Positions 54,802-63,767 of a stretch of 64,000 nt of DNA are shown here, in pieces. A program made the position numbers and the translations under genes. The notes beneath the pieces are model-generated. The model was not told the DNA's origin. It did not search any database and saw only the letters and a list, made by a program, of their open reading frames with translations. Source of the stretch: Alphaproteobacteria bacterium (GTDB lineage: Bacteria; Pseudomonadota; Alphaproteobacteria; Ferrovibrionales; Ferrovibrionaceae); NCBI GenBank assembly GCA_017307375.1, contig JAFKFH010000007.1, positions 62,001 to 126,000 on the forward strand, written 5' to 3'. The first letter of the stretch is position 1; each line of letters opens with the position of its first letter.

Positions 54802-56706
54802 TTATCCCCGCGCCTCCGCAGTGGCGGGCGCTGTCTCTTCGCCGCGGCTGAAGCCGGGGACGTGGCGGCTCAAGGTTGCCAGCACCCGCTCGATGTCGCC
54901 GGTCTGGGCCGCGGCCTCGACCTCGGCGATGGCCTCGGCCAGCGCCGCGCGTTCCGGCAGGCGGGGGCTGGCCAGCATGATGCCTTCCAGCGGCGTCGGG
55001 CTCAGCGTCTCGTCAGCGTAGAACAGCTCCTCGGTCATCTTCTCGCCGGGGCGCAGGCCGATCACCTTGATCTCGATGTCGCGATGCGGGACCAGCCCGG
55101 CCAGTCGGATCATCTGGCGCGCGACCTCGATGATCTTGACCGGTTCGCCCATGTCGAGGACGTAGATCCTGCCCTGCGCCGCGACCGGATCGGAGAGCCG
55201 CAGGGCCATCGCCTGCAGCACCAGCGACACGGCTTCGGCGATCGTCATGAAATAGCGGGTGATATCGGGGTGGGTGACCGTCAGCGGGCCGCCCTGCGCC
55301 AGTTGCCGCTTGAACAGCGGCACCACCGATCCGGTGGACCCCAGGACGTTGCCGAAGCGTACGGTGACGAACCGGGTCGACGACGACAGATCCAGCGTCT
55401 GGCAATAGCATTCGGCCAGCCGCTTGGTCGCCCCCATCACGTTGGTCGGATTGACCGCCTTGTCGGTCGAGATCATCACCATCGCGGCGACACCGTGGGC
55501 CACCGCCAGATCGGCGAGATGCCGGGTGCCGAGCACGTTGGTCCAGGCCCCCTCGACCGGGTTTTCCTCGATCAGCGGCACATGCTTGTAGGCGGCGGCG
55601 TGAAAGATCAGGTCGGGCTTTTCCGCGGTCAGCAGGCGGTCGAGCTGGCCGCGATGGCGGACGTCGGCGAGAACCGCCCGGCGCTCGAGGCCCGGATATT
55701 TGTCGGCCAGTTCGTGATCGATGGCGTAGAGGTTGAATTCGCCGGCATCGAGCAGGACGAGGCGGGCGGGGCCGAAGCTTGCGACCTGGCGCACGATTTC
55801 GGACCCGATCGAGCCGCCGGCCCCGGTGATCAGGACGCGGCGGCCGCTGATCTGCAGGGCCGGCCGTTCCGGGTCCAGCCGCGTCTGGGCCCGCCCCAGC
55901 AGGTCCTCGATCGCGATGTTTTCGACCGCGGGCCGCGCGCCCAGCCCGCTCTGCAAGGCGGTAGGCGACGGGGCGCGACCGAGCGTCATGCCATGCCGCT
56001 CGGCGATCTCGAGCAGTTCGGCGATGCGGGCGCGGGGCGTCGCCGGGTCGGTCACGACCAGCTTGACCGGCCGGATCGCCCGCCGCGCCAGGTCTTCCAG
56101 CACCTTTTCCAGTTCGTCGACGCGGCCCAGCACCGGAATGCCGTGCACCTTCTCGCCCCGGCGGGCCTGCTTGTCGTCGAGGATGCCGACCGGGATGTGG
56201 CGGCCGCCTGAACGGCCCCGGGTCGCGCGCAGGTACAGTTCGGCCGATTCGCCGCGCCCGACCAGCAGGACCGGCAAGCGGTCGGCCGGGGTGGCCCGGC
56301 GCGGGTCGAAATAGCCTTCGCGCAGCAGGCGGTAGGCGATGCGCGGCAGGCTGACGAACAGCAGCAGCACGAACCAGGCGATGATCACGCTGGAGCGCGG
56401 CACCGCCTCCAGCCGGGAAACCAGGAACGAGGCGGCGAGGAACATCAGGATCGCGAGCGTCACGCCCCGGACCAGTACCAGCAGGTCGGTCAGCGAGACG
56501 AAGCGCCAGTTGGTGCGCTGCACGCCGGTCACCGCGAAGGAAATCACCGCGACGCCGACGAAGACCGCCCCGGTCTGCGCCAGGAAATCGCCGGGCAGCA
56601 GGAAGGCGGTTTCACCCAGCCGCAGGTAAAGCGCGACGAAAAACGCCAGGCCGGCCATTACCGCGTCGTGGATAGCTGCGACCTTCGCCCGCGTGAACAC
56701 TGCCAT
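54802..56706 (-). CDS. Membrane-bound nucleotide-sugar 4,6-dehydratase (PglF/WbpM/CapD-like)
   Basis: A 634-residue protein with about four N-terminal transmembrane helices (residues 10-140), a CoA-binding-like Rossmann domain (about 150-270; PVLLVGRGESAELYLRA) and a C-terminal SDR dehydratase domain. The latter has the NAD site ITGAGGSIGSEIVRQVASFG, HAAAYKHVPLIEENPVEGAW, and Ser-Met-Lys in MISTDKAVNPTNVMGATKRL, where Met replaces the usual Tyr as in PglF and WbpM. It makes UDP-4-keto-6-deoxy-N-acetylhexosamines for surface glycans. The start has GAAGGAC. It is divergent from the WecA-type transferase gene; the two probably cooperate. Confidence 0.88.
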   Translation of the reverse strand: MAVFTRAKVAAIHDAVMAGLAFFVALYLRLGETAFLLPGDFLAQTGAVFVGVAVISFAVTGVQRTNWRFVSLTDLLVLVRGVTLAILMFLAASFLVSRLEAVPRSSVIIAWFVLLLFVSLPRIAYRLLREGYFDPRRATPADRLPVLLVGRGESAELYLRATRGRSGGRHIPVGILDDKQARRGEKVHGIPVLGRVDELEKVLEDLARRAIRPVKLVVTDPATPRARIAELLEIAERHGMTLGRAPSPTALQSGLGARPAVENIAIEDLLGRAQTRLDPERPALQISGRRVLITGAGGSIGSEIVRQVASFGPARLVLLDAGEFNLYAIDHELADKYPGLERRAVLADVRHRGQLDRLLTAEKPDLIFHAAAYKHVPLIEENPVEGAWTNVLGTRHLADLAVAHGVAAMVMISTDKAVNPTNVMGATKRLAECYCQTLDLSSSTRFVTVRFGNVLGSTGSVVPLFKRQLAQGGPLTVTHPDITRYFMTIAEAVSLVLQAMALRLSDPVAAQGRIYVLDMGEPVKIIEVARQMIRLAGLVPHRDIEIKVIGLRPGEKMTEELFYADETLSPTPLEGIMLASPRLPERAALAEAIAEVEAAAQTGDIERVLATLSRHVPGFSRGEETAPATAEARG

Positions 56707-56791
56707 GTTGTCCTTCAAAATACCGGCGAACAGGTATAACAGGACCGCTTGCCTTAGCAACTCGGCCGACCTTGGACCATACGCAGGACAG

Positions 56792-57844
56792 ATGACCGGT
56801 ACCGCCCTGTTGACCCACCTTGCCTTTGCCGCGGCCCTGGTCGCCCTGTCGGCGGGGATCACCCGCGTGATGATCGCGATCGGGGTAATGGACGTGCCCA
56901 ACCATCGCTCGGCCCATGTGCGCCCGACACCCAAGTCGGGCGGGATCGCCGTGGTCATAACCTTCCTGGTCGGCATCGCCCTGGTCTATGCGACCAGTCG
57001 CTTTGCCCGCCCGCTGGAAGGCACGCTGATCGGCTTCATCGCCGCCGCCATCGGCATCGCCGTGGTATCCTTCATCGACGACGTCAGGCCGCGCTCGTTC
57101 CTGTTCAAGCTGGTCGCCCAGGTTCTGGCGGCGCTGGTCGTGCTCGGGTTCGGCCTGGTCGTGCGCAGCCTGTCGATTCCGGGATTCGGCGAGGTCCACC
57201 TCGGCCTCTGGGCTTATCCGCTGACTCTGGTCTGGATAATCGGGCTGACCAATGCGGTCAATTTCATGGACGGCATCAATGGCCTGACCGGCGGGGTCTG
57301 CGCCCTTGCCGCGGCGATGCTGGCCATCTTCGCCCATGGGGCAGGCGCGCAGTTCGTCTACCTTTCGGCCCTGATCCTCGCGGCCTCGGCGGCCGGATTT
57401 CTCGTCTACAACTTCCCCGCCGGGCGGATCTTCCTCGGCGATGTCGGCAGCCAGTTCCTCGGTTTCAACCTGGCCGTGCTCGCGGTGATCGCCACCCAGC
57501 CGGACCAGGGGCGTCTGTCGTTCATCGTCGTGCCGTTCCTGATGTTCGCGTTCATCTTCGATGTGGGCTTTACCCTGGTGCGCCGCATTCTGGCCGGGGA
57601 AAACCCGGCCGAGGGCCATCATGGCCATCTCTATCAGGTGCTCGGCCGCTCCGGCGTCAGCCGCAACCTGGTGACGCTGCTTCACTATGGGTTCGTCGTT
57701 GTGGCGGCGGGCGCGGTTGCCGTGTTTCTCGACGAGGGAGCAAGGCTGAACCTCGTCGCGGTGCTTTTGCTGCTGGCAGTGCAGGTGGCTTACGCGTTTC
57801 TCGTCGCGCGCCAGGCACGCCGCGCCGGGCTGGGACGCTGGTAG
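56792..57844 (+). CDS. Undecaprenyl-phosphate sugar-1-phosphate transferase (WecA/MraY family)
   Basis: A 350-residue membrane protein with about ten transmembrane helices. Conserved cytoplasmic loops contain the metal-binding Asp pair (SFIDDVRPRS), NFMDGINGLTGG, FLGDVGSQFLGF and the His-rich C-terminal motif GHHGHLYQVLG. It transfers a sugar phosphate from a UDP-sugar to the lipid carrier and so initiates O-antigen or exopolysaccharide synthesis. The ATG at 56792 is chosen since upstream residues overlap the divergent gene. The dehydratase next to it may supply its donor. Confidence 0.87.
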   Translation: MTGTALLTHLAFAAALVALSAGITRVMIAIGVMDVPNHRSAHVRPTPKSGGIAVVITFLVGIALVYATSRFARPLEGTLIGFIAAAIGIAVVSFIDDVRPRSFLFKLVAQVLAALVVLGFGLVVRSLSIPGFGEVHLGLWAYPLTLVWIIGLTNAVNFMDGINGLTGGVCALAAAMLAIFAHGAGAQFVYLSALILAASAAGFLVYNFPAGRIFLGDVGSQFLGFNLAVLAVIATQPDQGRLSFIVVPFLMFAFIFDVGFTLVRRILAGENPAEGHHGHLYQVLGRSGVSRNLVTLLHYGFVVVAAGAVAVFLDEGARLNLVAVLLLLAVQVAYAFLVARQARRAGLGRW

Positions 57845-57934
57845 TTCACCGGCAAGCGGCGTCAATAGATCGTCAACCCTTGTCGACGAATATTATCTCC
57901 GGGACTGTCGTTCGATTGAAGGGGAGAGGCCGTC

Positions 57935-58492
57935 ATGTGCCGGTTGCTCTTTATCGTGGCCGTCGTCATTTCCGGTTTTGCCTGGACGGCCTGCTTTGCC
58001 TGGACGGCCCGGGCCGATACGCCGCAACAATTGGCGCTGCGTGCCTCGACGGGCGATCCGGCGGCGCAATACCAGCTCGCCGTCGCCTATGCCAATGGCG
58101 ACGGCATGCCGGCCGACCTGTCGGCGGCGATCCGCTGGTTCCAGGCTGCGGCGAAGGCCGGCCATCCCGATGCGCGCCAGCAACTGGCGTTCCTGCGTGA
58201 AATCGGTGCGATCGGGGATGCTGCCGGGATCGAGGCGTGGCGGGTTCAGCTTGCCACCGTGGCGAACGAGGACGCCGCCCGGGCGGAATGGCGGCGGCTG
58301 CAGCGGCGCTACGATCTGCTGGCAAACGTTGCGCTGGTGGCGCAACCTTTCGCGACACCGGAAGGCGGTACCGTCTATAGGGTACAGGGCGGCCCCTTCA
58401 ACGAAGCCCAGGCCCGCGATACCTGCAACAGGTTGCGCCAGCAATCGGTCGGTTGCATGCTGGTGCGGCCGGCGACCACGGCGTCGCCATGA
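57935..58492 (+). CDS. Exported Sel1-repeat protein with C-terminal SPOR-like domain
   Basis: A 185-residue protein. The signal peptide MCRLLFIVAVVISGFAWTAC ends near ARADT. One Sel1-like repeat pair covers about residues 35-90 (YQLAVAYANGDGMPADLSAA, IRWFQAAAKAGHPDARQQLA). A SPOR-like segment at the C-terminus has YRVQGGPFNEAQARDTCNRL. GGGGAG precedes the ATG. It resembles the SPOR lipoprotein at 32.3 kb in its last domain (both have GP followed by a Cys-containing helix). Probably periplasmic; partner unknown. Confidence 0.75.
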   Translation: MCRLLFIVAVVISGFAWTACFAWTARADTPQQLALRASTGDPAAQYQLAVAYANGDGMPADLSAAIRWFQAAAKAGHPDARQQLAFLREIGAIGDAAGIEAWRVQLATVANEDAARAEWRRLQRRYDLLANVALVAQPFATPEGGTVYRVQGGPFNEAQARDTCNRLRQQSVGCMLVRPATTASP

Positions 58493-58698
58493 TCGGTCGG
58501 ATTTACATCGTATTTTCCGCTATTTCTATCCGGACTTGACTCGGCTTGGTCGATCACCCACTATAAGACTCGATTGGAGCAGGCCAGCCATCAGGTAACC
58601 GCTTGTAATCTTTGATGGTAGTGCGTTACGGCTAAGATCTCCGTCAGGCAGCGAAATTGAGCGTTCTATCGCTTTTTGGGGGGTGCCTCTAGGCAGAC
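58493..58698. other. Intergenic region upstream of the FlaG-like gene, 206 bp
   Basis: This region is comparatively AT-rich. TTGACT at 58536-58541 and ACTATA at 58560-58565 (spacer 18) are a possible promoter, which would leave a long leader of about 125 nt. A TGCC-TCTA-GGCA mini hairpin at 58684-58695 sits just before the ATG and could influence translation. No clear ribosome-binding site was seen. Confidence 0.4.
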
Positions 58699-59256
58699 AT
58701 GATCTCGTCGATCGCTACCGTGTCAGGCTACGGCTACACGCAAGTCCCGGCGACCGCGCTGGGAAATGCGTCTGCTCGTACGCCCGAGACCGCGGCGACT
58801 GGCGAGACGGCGTCCAACGTTCTTCCCCGCAATCTGCCATTCCTGCCCACCCGTATCGCCTTCGACAGCGACATCAATCGCTTCGTGCTGCAGTTCCGCA
58901 ACACGAAGGATGGCGAGATCACGGGCCAGATTCCGGCCGGCAAGTCGAGCTGGGCCTATCGCGAGGCGCAATTGCTGCGCGGCGAGAAGGCCGATCAGGC
59001 CGACAAATCTGACAAGTCCGAAGTCAAGCTGCCTGGTGACAAGTCGAATGCCGATCCGGTGACGGCGAGCGGCGAGGACAAGGCGCCCGCGCCGGTCGTC
59101 ATCGGTGCCGGCAGCGACAGCGGCAGCCCGGACAAGGGCGTCGCCACGATCGGGAGTGGTGGCTTCGGTGGTTCGACCGCGGCACCCTCCGCCGTGTCGA
59201 GCTATGCCCCGCCGGCGCCGGCCACTCAATCCTCGGGGCGAGGGACGACGGCCTGA
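58699..59256 (+). CDS. FlaG-like protein
   Basis: A 185-residue protein. The central segment IAFDSDINRFVLQFRNTKDG plus EITGQIPAGKS matches the FlaG pattern (a beta-hairpin FxxDxxxxxxVxxxxxxTGEVIRQIP), at about residues 52-85. The N-terminal part and the Lys/Asp-rich, Ser/Gly/Pro-rich C-terminal part (about 95-185) are low complexity. FlaG proteins are linked to flagellar filament length and are often encoded near flagellin genes. A rho-independent terminator follows. It lies directly ahead of pseB, consistent with a flagellar locus. Confidence 0.65.
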   Translation: MISSIATVSGYGYTQVPATALGNASARTPETAATGETASNVLPRNLPFLPTRIAFDSDINRFVLQFRNTKDGEITGQIPAGKSSWAYREAQLLRGEKADQADKSDKSEVKLPGDKSNADPVTASGEDKAPAPVVIGAGSDSGSPDKGVATIGSGGFGGSTAAPSAVSSYAPPAPATQSSGRGTTA

Positions 59257-59287
59257 TCGCCGTGTTGTCGAAGACGCCTTGACCCGT

Positions 59288-59308
59288 GGCGCCGACAGGC
59301 GCCTTTTT
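59288..59308 (+). terminator. Rho-independent terminator after the FlaG-like gene
   Basis: GGCGCC-GACA-GGCGCC followed by TTTTT (59304-59308). It is 31 bases after the stop codon and separates the FlaG-like gene from the pse operon. Confidence 0.8.
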
Positions 59309-59363
59309 CGTCTTGTTAACCGTTGTTCCGCAAGATGCGACCTGCAACTTGGGGGCTGAAGTC

Positions 59364-60395
59364 ATGAGCGAAACCAACGCGGCGGGCGAACTCTACCGCC
59401 AGTTCGATGACCGGTCGGTGCTGATCACCGGCGGCACCGGGTCATTCGGCCGCATGTTCATCCGGATGCTGCTGGCCCATGGCAATCCGCGCCGGCTGAT
59501 CGTGTTCAGCCGCGACGAATTCAAGCAGTACGACATGCAGCAGGGAATGACGCCGGCAGAACTGCAACGGTTGCGGTTCTTCATCGGCGACGTTCGTGAT
59601 GCCGACCGCCTGGAACTGGCGATGCGCGGCGTCGACGTCGTCGTGCACGCCGCCGCCCTGAAGCATGTACCCGCGGCGGAATACAATCCGATCGAATGTA
59701 TCCGCACGAACGTCAATGGTGCGGAGAACGTGGTCCGCGCCGCGCTGCGCACCGGCGTCAAGAAGGTCATCGCGCTGTCGACCGACAAGGCCGCAAACCC
59801 GATCAACCTGTACGGCGCTTCCAAGCTTGCTTCCGACAAGATCTTCATTGCGGCCAACCATCTGGCCGGCGCCGGCGGCACGCAGTTCTCGGTCGTGCGC
59901 TATGGCAACGTCGTCGGTTCGCGCGGCAGCGTGATTCCCTTCTTCCAGAAGCTGATCGCCGAGGGGGCGGACCACCTGCCGATCACCGACCCGCGGATGA
60001 CGCGGTTCTGGATCACGTTGCCCCAGGGGGTGGAATTCACACTGTCGAGTCTGGCGATGATGCAGGGCGGCGAAATCTTCGTGCCGAAGATTGCCTCGAT
60101 GCGTGTGGTCGACCTCGCCACGGCGATGGCCCCCCACCTGCCGCAGAAGGTGATCGGCATCCGCCCCGGCGAGAAGCTGCACGAGGTGATGATTACCGAG
60201 GACGATTCGCGCCAGACCGTCGAATACGGCGATCGCTACGTAATCGAACCGAGCTTTGCGATGTGGCGGGGCGAGCGCCCCTCGGCCTGGGCCGGGCAAC
60301 CGGTCGAGGAGGGGTTCCGCTATGCCTCGGATACCAACCACGACTGGATCGATGGCGAGCGGCTGGCCGCGATGATGGCCGAGGTTACCGCGTGA
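59364..60395 (+). CDS. pseB: PseB, UDP-GlcNAc 4,6-dehydratase (inverting)
   Basis: A 343-residue soluble SDR enzyme, the first step of pseudaminic acid synthesis. NAD motif VLITGGTGSFGRMFIRMLLA; then FSRDEFKQYDMQ, FFIGDVRDADRLELAM, VVHAAALKHVPAAEYNPIEC, and the Tyr-x3-Lys pair in STDKAANPINLYGASKLASD. The C-terminal IGIRPGEKLHEVMITEDDSR is typical of PseB/FlmA. Unlike the 54.8 kb dehydratase it lacks membrane helices. The start at 59364 follows GGGGGCTGAAG. It overlaps pseC by 4 bases. Confidence 0.93.
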   Translation: MSETNAAGELYRQFDDRSVLITGGTGSFGRMFIRMLLAHGNPRRLIVFSRDEFKQYDMQQGMTPAELQRLRFFIGDVRDADRLELAMRGVDVVVHAAALKHVPAAEYNPIECIRTNVNGAENVVRAALRTGVKKVIALSTDKAANPINLYGASKLASDKIFIAANHLAGAGGTQFSVVRYGNVVGSRGSVIPFFQKLIAEGADHLPITDPRMTRFWITLPQGVEFTLSSLAMMQGGEIFVPKIASMRVVDLATAMAPHLPQKVIGIRPGEKLHEVMITEDDSRQTVEYGDRYVIEPSFAMWRGERPSAWAGQPVEEGFRYASDTNHDWIDGERLAAMMAEVTA

Positions 60396-61609
60396 CCAGC
60401 GGCTTCCTGCCGTATGGTCGTCACGTCGTCGACCAGGACGATATCGATGCCGTGGTTGGCGTGCTGAAAGGCGAATGGCTGACGACCGGCCCCACCGTCG
60501 AGGCGTTCGAGACGGCGCTGGTCGAAACCCTCGGCGCCCGCGAGGCTGTCGCCTGCTCGAACGGCTCGACCGCGTTGCATCTGGCCTGCGCCGCCCTCGG
60601 CCTGGGACCCGGCGACACCGTGATCGTGCCGGCGGTGACATTTCTGGCCACGGCCAATGCCGCGCGGTATTGCGGGGCCGAGGTGGTGTTCGCCGATGTC
60701 GATCCCGATACTGCCCTGATGACCGCCGAGACCCTGGACGAGGCCTTGCATCGCGCACGCCGGCAGGGGATGCGGCCGCGTACGGTATCGACCGTCCACC
60801 TCTGTGGCCAGGTCGGGGACCTGGCCGCCCAATCGCGGCTGGCTCGCGCCGAGGGCCTGACCATCATCGAGGATGGCTGCCACGCGCTGGGCACGGTGCA
60901 GCATGTCGACGGGGGCGATGCGCCCGTCGGCGCCTGCCGTTTCGGCGACCTGACGACCCTGTCGTTCCACCCGGTCAAGACCATCGCCACCGGCGAGGGC
61001 GGGGCGATCATGGCCAATGACCCCGATCTCGCCGGGGCCATGCGTCGCCTGCGCAATCATGGCATGGTGCGTGACGCAGCCGGATGGACCGAGGCCGGAC
61101 AGGCGTTCGGCGCCGACGGACAACCCAATCCCTGGTACTACGAAATGCCGGAGCCGGGCTGGAATTTCCGGCTCAACGATATCCAGTGCGCCTTGGGTAT
61201 AAGCCAGTTGGCCAAGTTGAAGCCGTTCGTCGAGCGGCGTCGACAATTGATCCGGCGCTACGATGAACGGCTGTCGGCGCTTGCGCCGGCCGTGCGGCCG
61301 ATGAGGCGACACGGCGATCAGGATGCCGGCTGGCATCTGTCGGTCGCCCTGATCGATTTTGCCGCGTTGCGCCGCGACCGTGGCGCGGTGATGCGCGCGC
61401 TGCGGGCGCAGGGCGTCGGCACGCAGGTTCATTACCTGCCGGTAAGCCGTCAGCCGTATTATCGCCGCCGCTATGGCGCGACTGTCTTGCCTGGCGCCGA
61501 TCGCTGGTACGATCGCTGCCTGTCGCTGCCGCTGTTTCCGGCGATGGCCGAGGACGATGTCGACCGGGTGGTCGATCTGCTGGCCGCGGAACTGGGGCTG
61601 AAGCCTTGA
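60392..61609 (+). CDS. pseC: PseC, UDP-4-amino-4,6-dideoxy-AltNAc aminotransferase
   Basis: A 405-residue DegT/DnrJ/EryC1-type PLP aminotransferase with a GTG start overlapping pseB (GTGA). FLPYGRHVVDQDDIDAVVGV, LKGEWLTTGPTVEAFE, ACSNGSTALHLACAALGLGP, EDGCHALGT and the PLP Lys in LSFHPVKTIATGEGGAIMAN are all present. HYLPVSRQPYYRRRYG near the C-terminus is characteristic of the PseC/FlmB group. It aminates the C4-keto product of PseB. It overlaps the next gene by 4 bases. Confidence 0.93.
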   Translation: MTSGFLPYGRHVVDQDDIDAVVGVLKGEWLTTGPTVEAFETALVETLGAREAVACSNGSTALHLACAALGLGPGDTVIVPAVTFLATANAARYCGAEVVFADVDPDTALMTAETLDEALHRARRQGMRPRTVSTVHLCGQVGDLAAQSRLARAEGLTIIEDGCHALGTVQHVDGGDAPVGACRFGDLTTLSFHPVKTIATGEGGAIMANDPDLAGAMRRLRNHGMVRDAAGWTEAGQAFGADGQPNPWYYEMPEPGWNFRLNDIQCALGISQLAKLKPFVERRRQLIRRYDERLSALAPAVRPMRRHGDQDAGWHLSVALIDFAALRRDRGAVMRALRAQGVGTQVHYLPVSRQPYYRRRYGATVLPGADRWYDRCLSLPLFPAMAEDDVDRVVDLLAAELGLKP

Positions 61610-62322
61610 TCCAGGCCTGCATCGTGCAGGCGCGCATGGGATCGACGCGCCTGCCGGGCAAAATCATGATGCCGCTGGGCGACACGACCGTGCTGGGCCA
61701 GGTGTTGCGCCGCTGTGCCTCGATCCCCGGGATAGACGTCGTCGTTTGCGCGACCGGCACGGTCGCCGCGGATGATCGGGTCTGCGACGAGGCAGCCAGG
61801 CACGGCGCGCTGGTTCATCGCGGTTCGCCCGACGACGTCCTGGCCCGCTATCACGGCGCGGCCCGGCAGGTCGGTGCCGACGTCGTGATGCGGGTGACCA
61901 GTGATTGCCCGCTGATCGACCCCGCGGTCTGCGGCGCGGTGCTCGCGCTGCGCCGGGAGGCACGCGCCGACTATGCCGCGAACAACATGCCGCCGTCTTT
62001 TCCGCACGGTCTGGATTGCGAGGCCTTCACCGCGGCGGCCCTCGCCCGGGCCATGGCCGAGGCCCGCGACCCGCACGACCGCGAGCACGTGACGCCGTGG
62101 CTGCGCCGGGAGGTCGGCTTGCTGCGGGTCAACCTCGACGGGCCTGGCGGGGATCTCGTCCATCGGCGCTGGACGCTCGACTACCCTGAGGATTTCGATT
62201 TCTTCACAGCGGTCTTCGCAGCCCTCGAAGATGCCGCCACCGCAGGGTGGCGCGAGGTGCTGGCCCTGGTCGAGGCGCGGCCGGAGATTGCCGCGCTGAA
62301 CGCCGTGCGCGCGCAGCGCTGA
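61606..62322 (+). CDS. SpsF-type cytidylyltransferase, probable CMP-pseudaminic acid step
   Basis: A 238-residue nucleotidyltransferase with a TTG start overlapping the pseC stop (TTGA). The signature IVQARMGSTRLPGKIMMPLG, VMRVTSDCPLIDPAVCGAVL and HRRWTLDYPEDFDFFTAVFA place it in the SpsF group rather than the NeuA/classical PseF group. In its position in the operon it corresponds to the CMP-sugar synthetase (PseF). Whether it truly activates pseudaminic acid is inferred from the neighbours. It overlaps the pseG/H gene by one base. Confidence 0.85.
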   Translation: MIQACIVQARMGSTRLPGKIMMPLGDTTVLGQVLRRCASIPGIDVVVCATGTVAADDRVCDEAARHGALVHRGSPDDVLARYHGAARQVGADVVMRVTSDCPLIDPAVCGAVLALRREARADYAANNMPPSFPHGLDCEAFTAAALARAMAEARDPHDREHVTPWLRREVGLLRVNLDGPGGDLVHRRWTLDYPEDFDFFTAVFAALEDAATAGWREVLALVEARPEIAALNAVRAQR

Positions 62323-63767
62323 TGGCGCCGCTGGTCGTCGCCCGGTTCGATGCCGGTGCCCGGCTGGGGCTCGGCCATCTCGTGCGGTGCCACGCCTTGC
62401 TCGACCTCCTGGGCGGTCTCGGCTGGGTCCGGGCGGTGGCCGTGAATGCCGAAGGCACGGTATTCCTTCCTGATCGCGGCATGGCCACACTGGTGGTCGG
62501 CGACGACGATGCGGCGCGGATGCGCGCCCGCTGGCCGGACGGCTGCGACCTTGTCATCGTCGACCACTATCGCCGCGATGCCGGTTTCGAACGCGCATTG
62601 CGTGGCTGGGCTCGCCGTATCCTGGTGATCGACGATCTCGCCGACAGGCCGCATGATGCCGATCTTCTGCTCGACCAGACGCCGGGGCGCGGTGCCGCCG
62701 ACTATGGCAGCCTGATCGGCCCGGCCACGCGTGGTCTGTTCGGCGGGGAACATGCGTTGCTGCGACCGCAATTTCAGGCTGCCCGCCGCGTGGCGCTGGC
62801 CCGGCGCGACGGGCGCGCGGTCGAACGCATCGCCATCGCCTTCGGTGGCTCCGATCCCGATGACTGGACCAGCCGCGCAATCGGGGCGCTGGCGGCTTGC
62901 GGGTTTTCCGGCGCACTCGATGTGGTGCTGGGGGCGGCGGCGCCCCATGGCGACCGGGTTAGGGCTGCAATAGCGCCGTTCGGCGATCGGGCGTTGGTGC
63001 ATCGTGACGTCGCCGACATGGCCGGGCTGCTTGCCCGGGCCGACCTCGCGATCGGCGCGGCCGGTGTCTCGTCGTGGGAGCGTTGCGCGCTGGGCCTGCC
63101 CGCCCTTGCCGTCGTCATCGCCGACAATCAGGAGGCTTGCGCGGCTGCCCTGGCCAGGTCCGGCGCGGCGGCGATCTCGGATGCCGCCAGCCTCGCCGAT
63201 GACTTGGCCCAGCTTCTGGATCAACCGGCGACCAGGGTCGCAATGGCTACCGCCGGCGCCTCGCTTTGCGACGGTCGCGGCCTGCAGCGGGTGGCCCTGG
63301 CGCTGCTTCCGTCATTGCCGGTGCGTGGCGGCATCGCGTCGTTGCGCCTGGCGGAGCCGGACGATTCGGCGCGGATGTTGTCTTGGCAAAGCCTGCCCGA
63401 GGTGCGCCGCTTTGCCCGCAATCCTGCCGTACCGACGCCCGAGGAGCATGCCGCATGGCTCGACGGGGTTTTGTCCGACCCCCGGCGCTGGCTGATGCTG
63501 ATCGAACTGGATGGCCGCCCCTGCGGGGTGCTCCGTCTCGATCAGGCCGAAGACGGACGCTTTGAAGTGTCGATCCTGGTCGATCCGGCGCTGCAGGGCC
63601 GGGGGGCGGCGCTGGCCGCGCTCAACTTGGCGCAAGGTTTATGCGCCGGCGTGGATATCCTGGCCGAAGTCGATCCGGACAACGCGGCATCGCGGGCGCT
63701 GTTCCTGAAGGCCGGGTTTCAGGCCATCGATGCCCGTCACTGGCGGTGGCGGGCGGATATCGCCTAG
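62322..63767 (+). CDS. pseG: PseG-PseH fusion: UDP-sugar hydrolase and GNAT N-acetyltransferase
   Basis: A 481-residue bifunctional protein. Residues about 1-325 are PseG: RFDAGARLGLGHLVRCHALL, VIVDHYRRDAGFE, IAIAFGGSDPDDWTSRAIGA, and AIGAAGVSSWERCALGLPAL with the UDP-binding loop. It removes UDP from UDP-2,4-diacetamido-2,4,6-trideoxy-L-altrose. Residues about 335-481 are a PseH-like GNAT domain: LRLAEPDDSARMLSWQSLPE, SILVDPALQGRGAALAALNL, and DNAASRALFLKAGF. It acetylates the C4 amino group, the step before PseG. The fusion thus joins two successive steps. The stop overlaps the convergent final gene by 4 bases. Confidence 0.88.
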   Translation: MAPLVVARFDAGARLGLGHLVRCHALLDLLGGLGWVRAVAVNAEGTVFLPDRGMATLVVGDDDAARMRARWPDGCDLVIVDHYRRDAGFERALRGWARRILVIDDLADRPHDADLLLDQTPGRGAADYGSLIGPATRGLFGGEHALLRPQFQAARRVALARRDGRAVERIAIAFGGSDPDDWTSRAIGALAACGFSGALDVVLGAAAPHGDRVRAAIAPFGDRALVHRDVADMAGLLARADLAIGAAGVSSWERCALGLPALAVVIADNQEACAAALARSGAAAISDAASLADDLAQLLDQPATRVAMATAGASLCDGRGLQRVALALLPSLPVRGGIASLRLAEPDDSARMLSWQSLPEVRRFARNPAVPTPEEHAAWLDGVLSDPRRWLMLIELDGRPCGVLRLDQAEDGRFEVSILVDPALQGRGAALAALNLAQGLCAGVDILAEVDPDNAASRALFLKAGFQAIDARHWRWRADIA

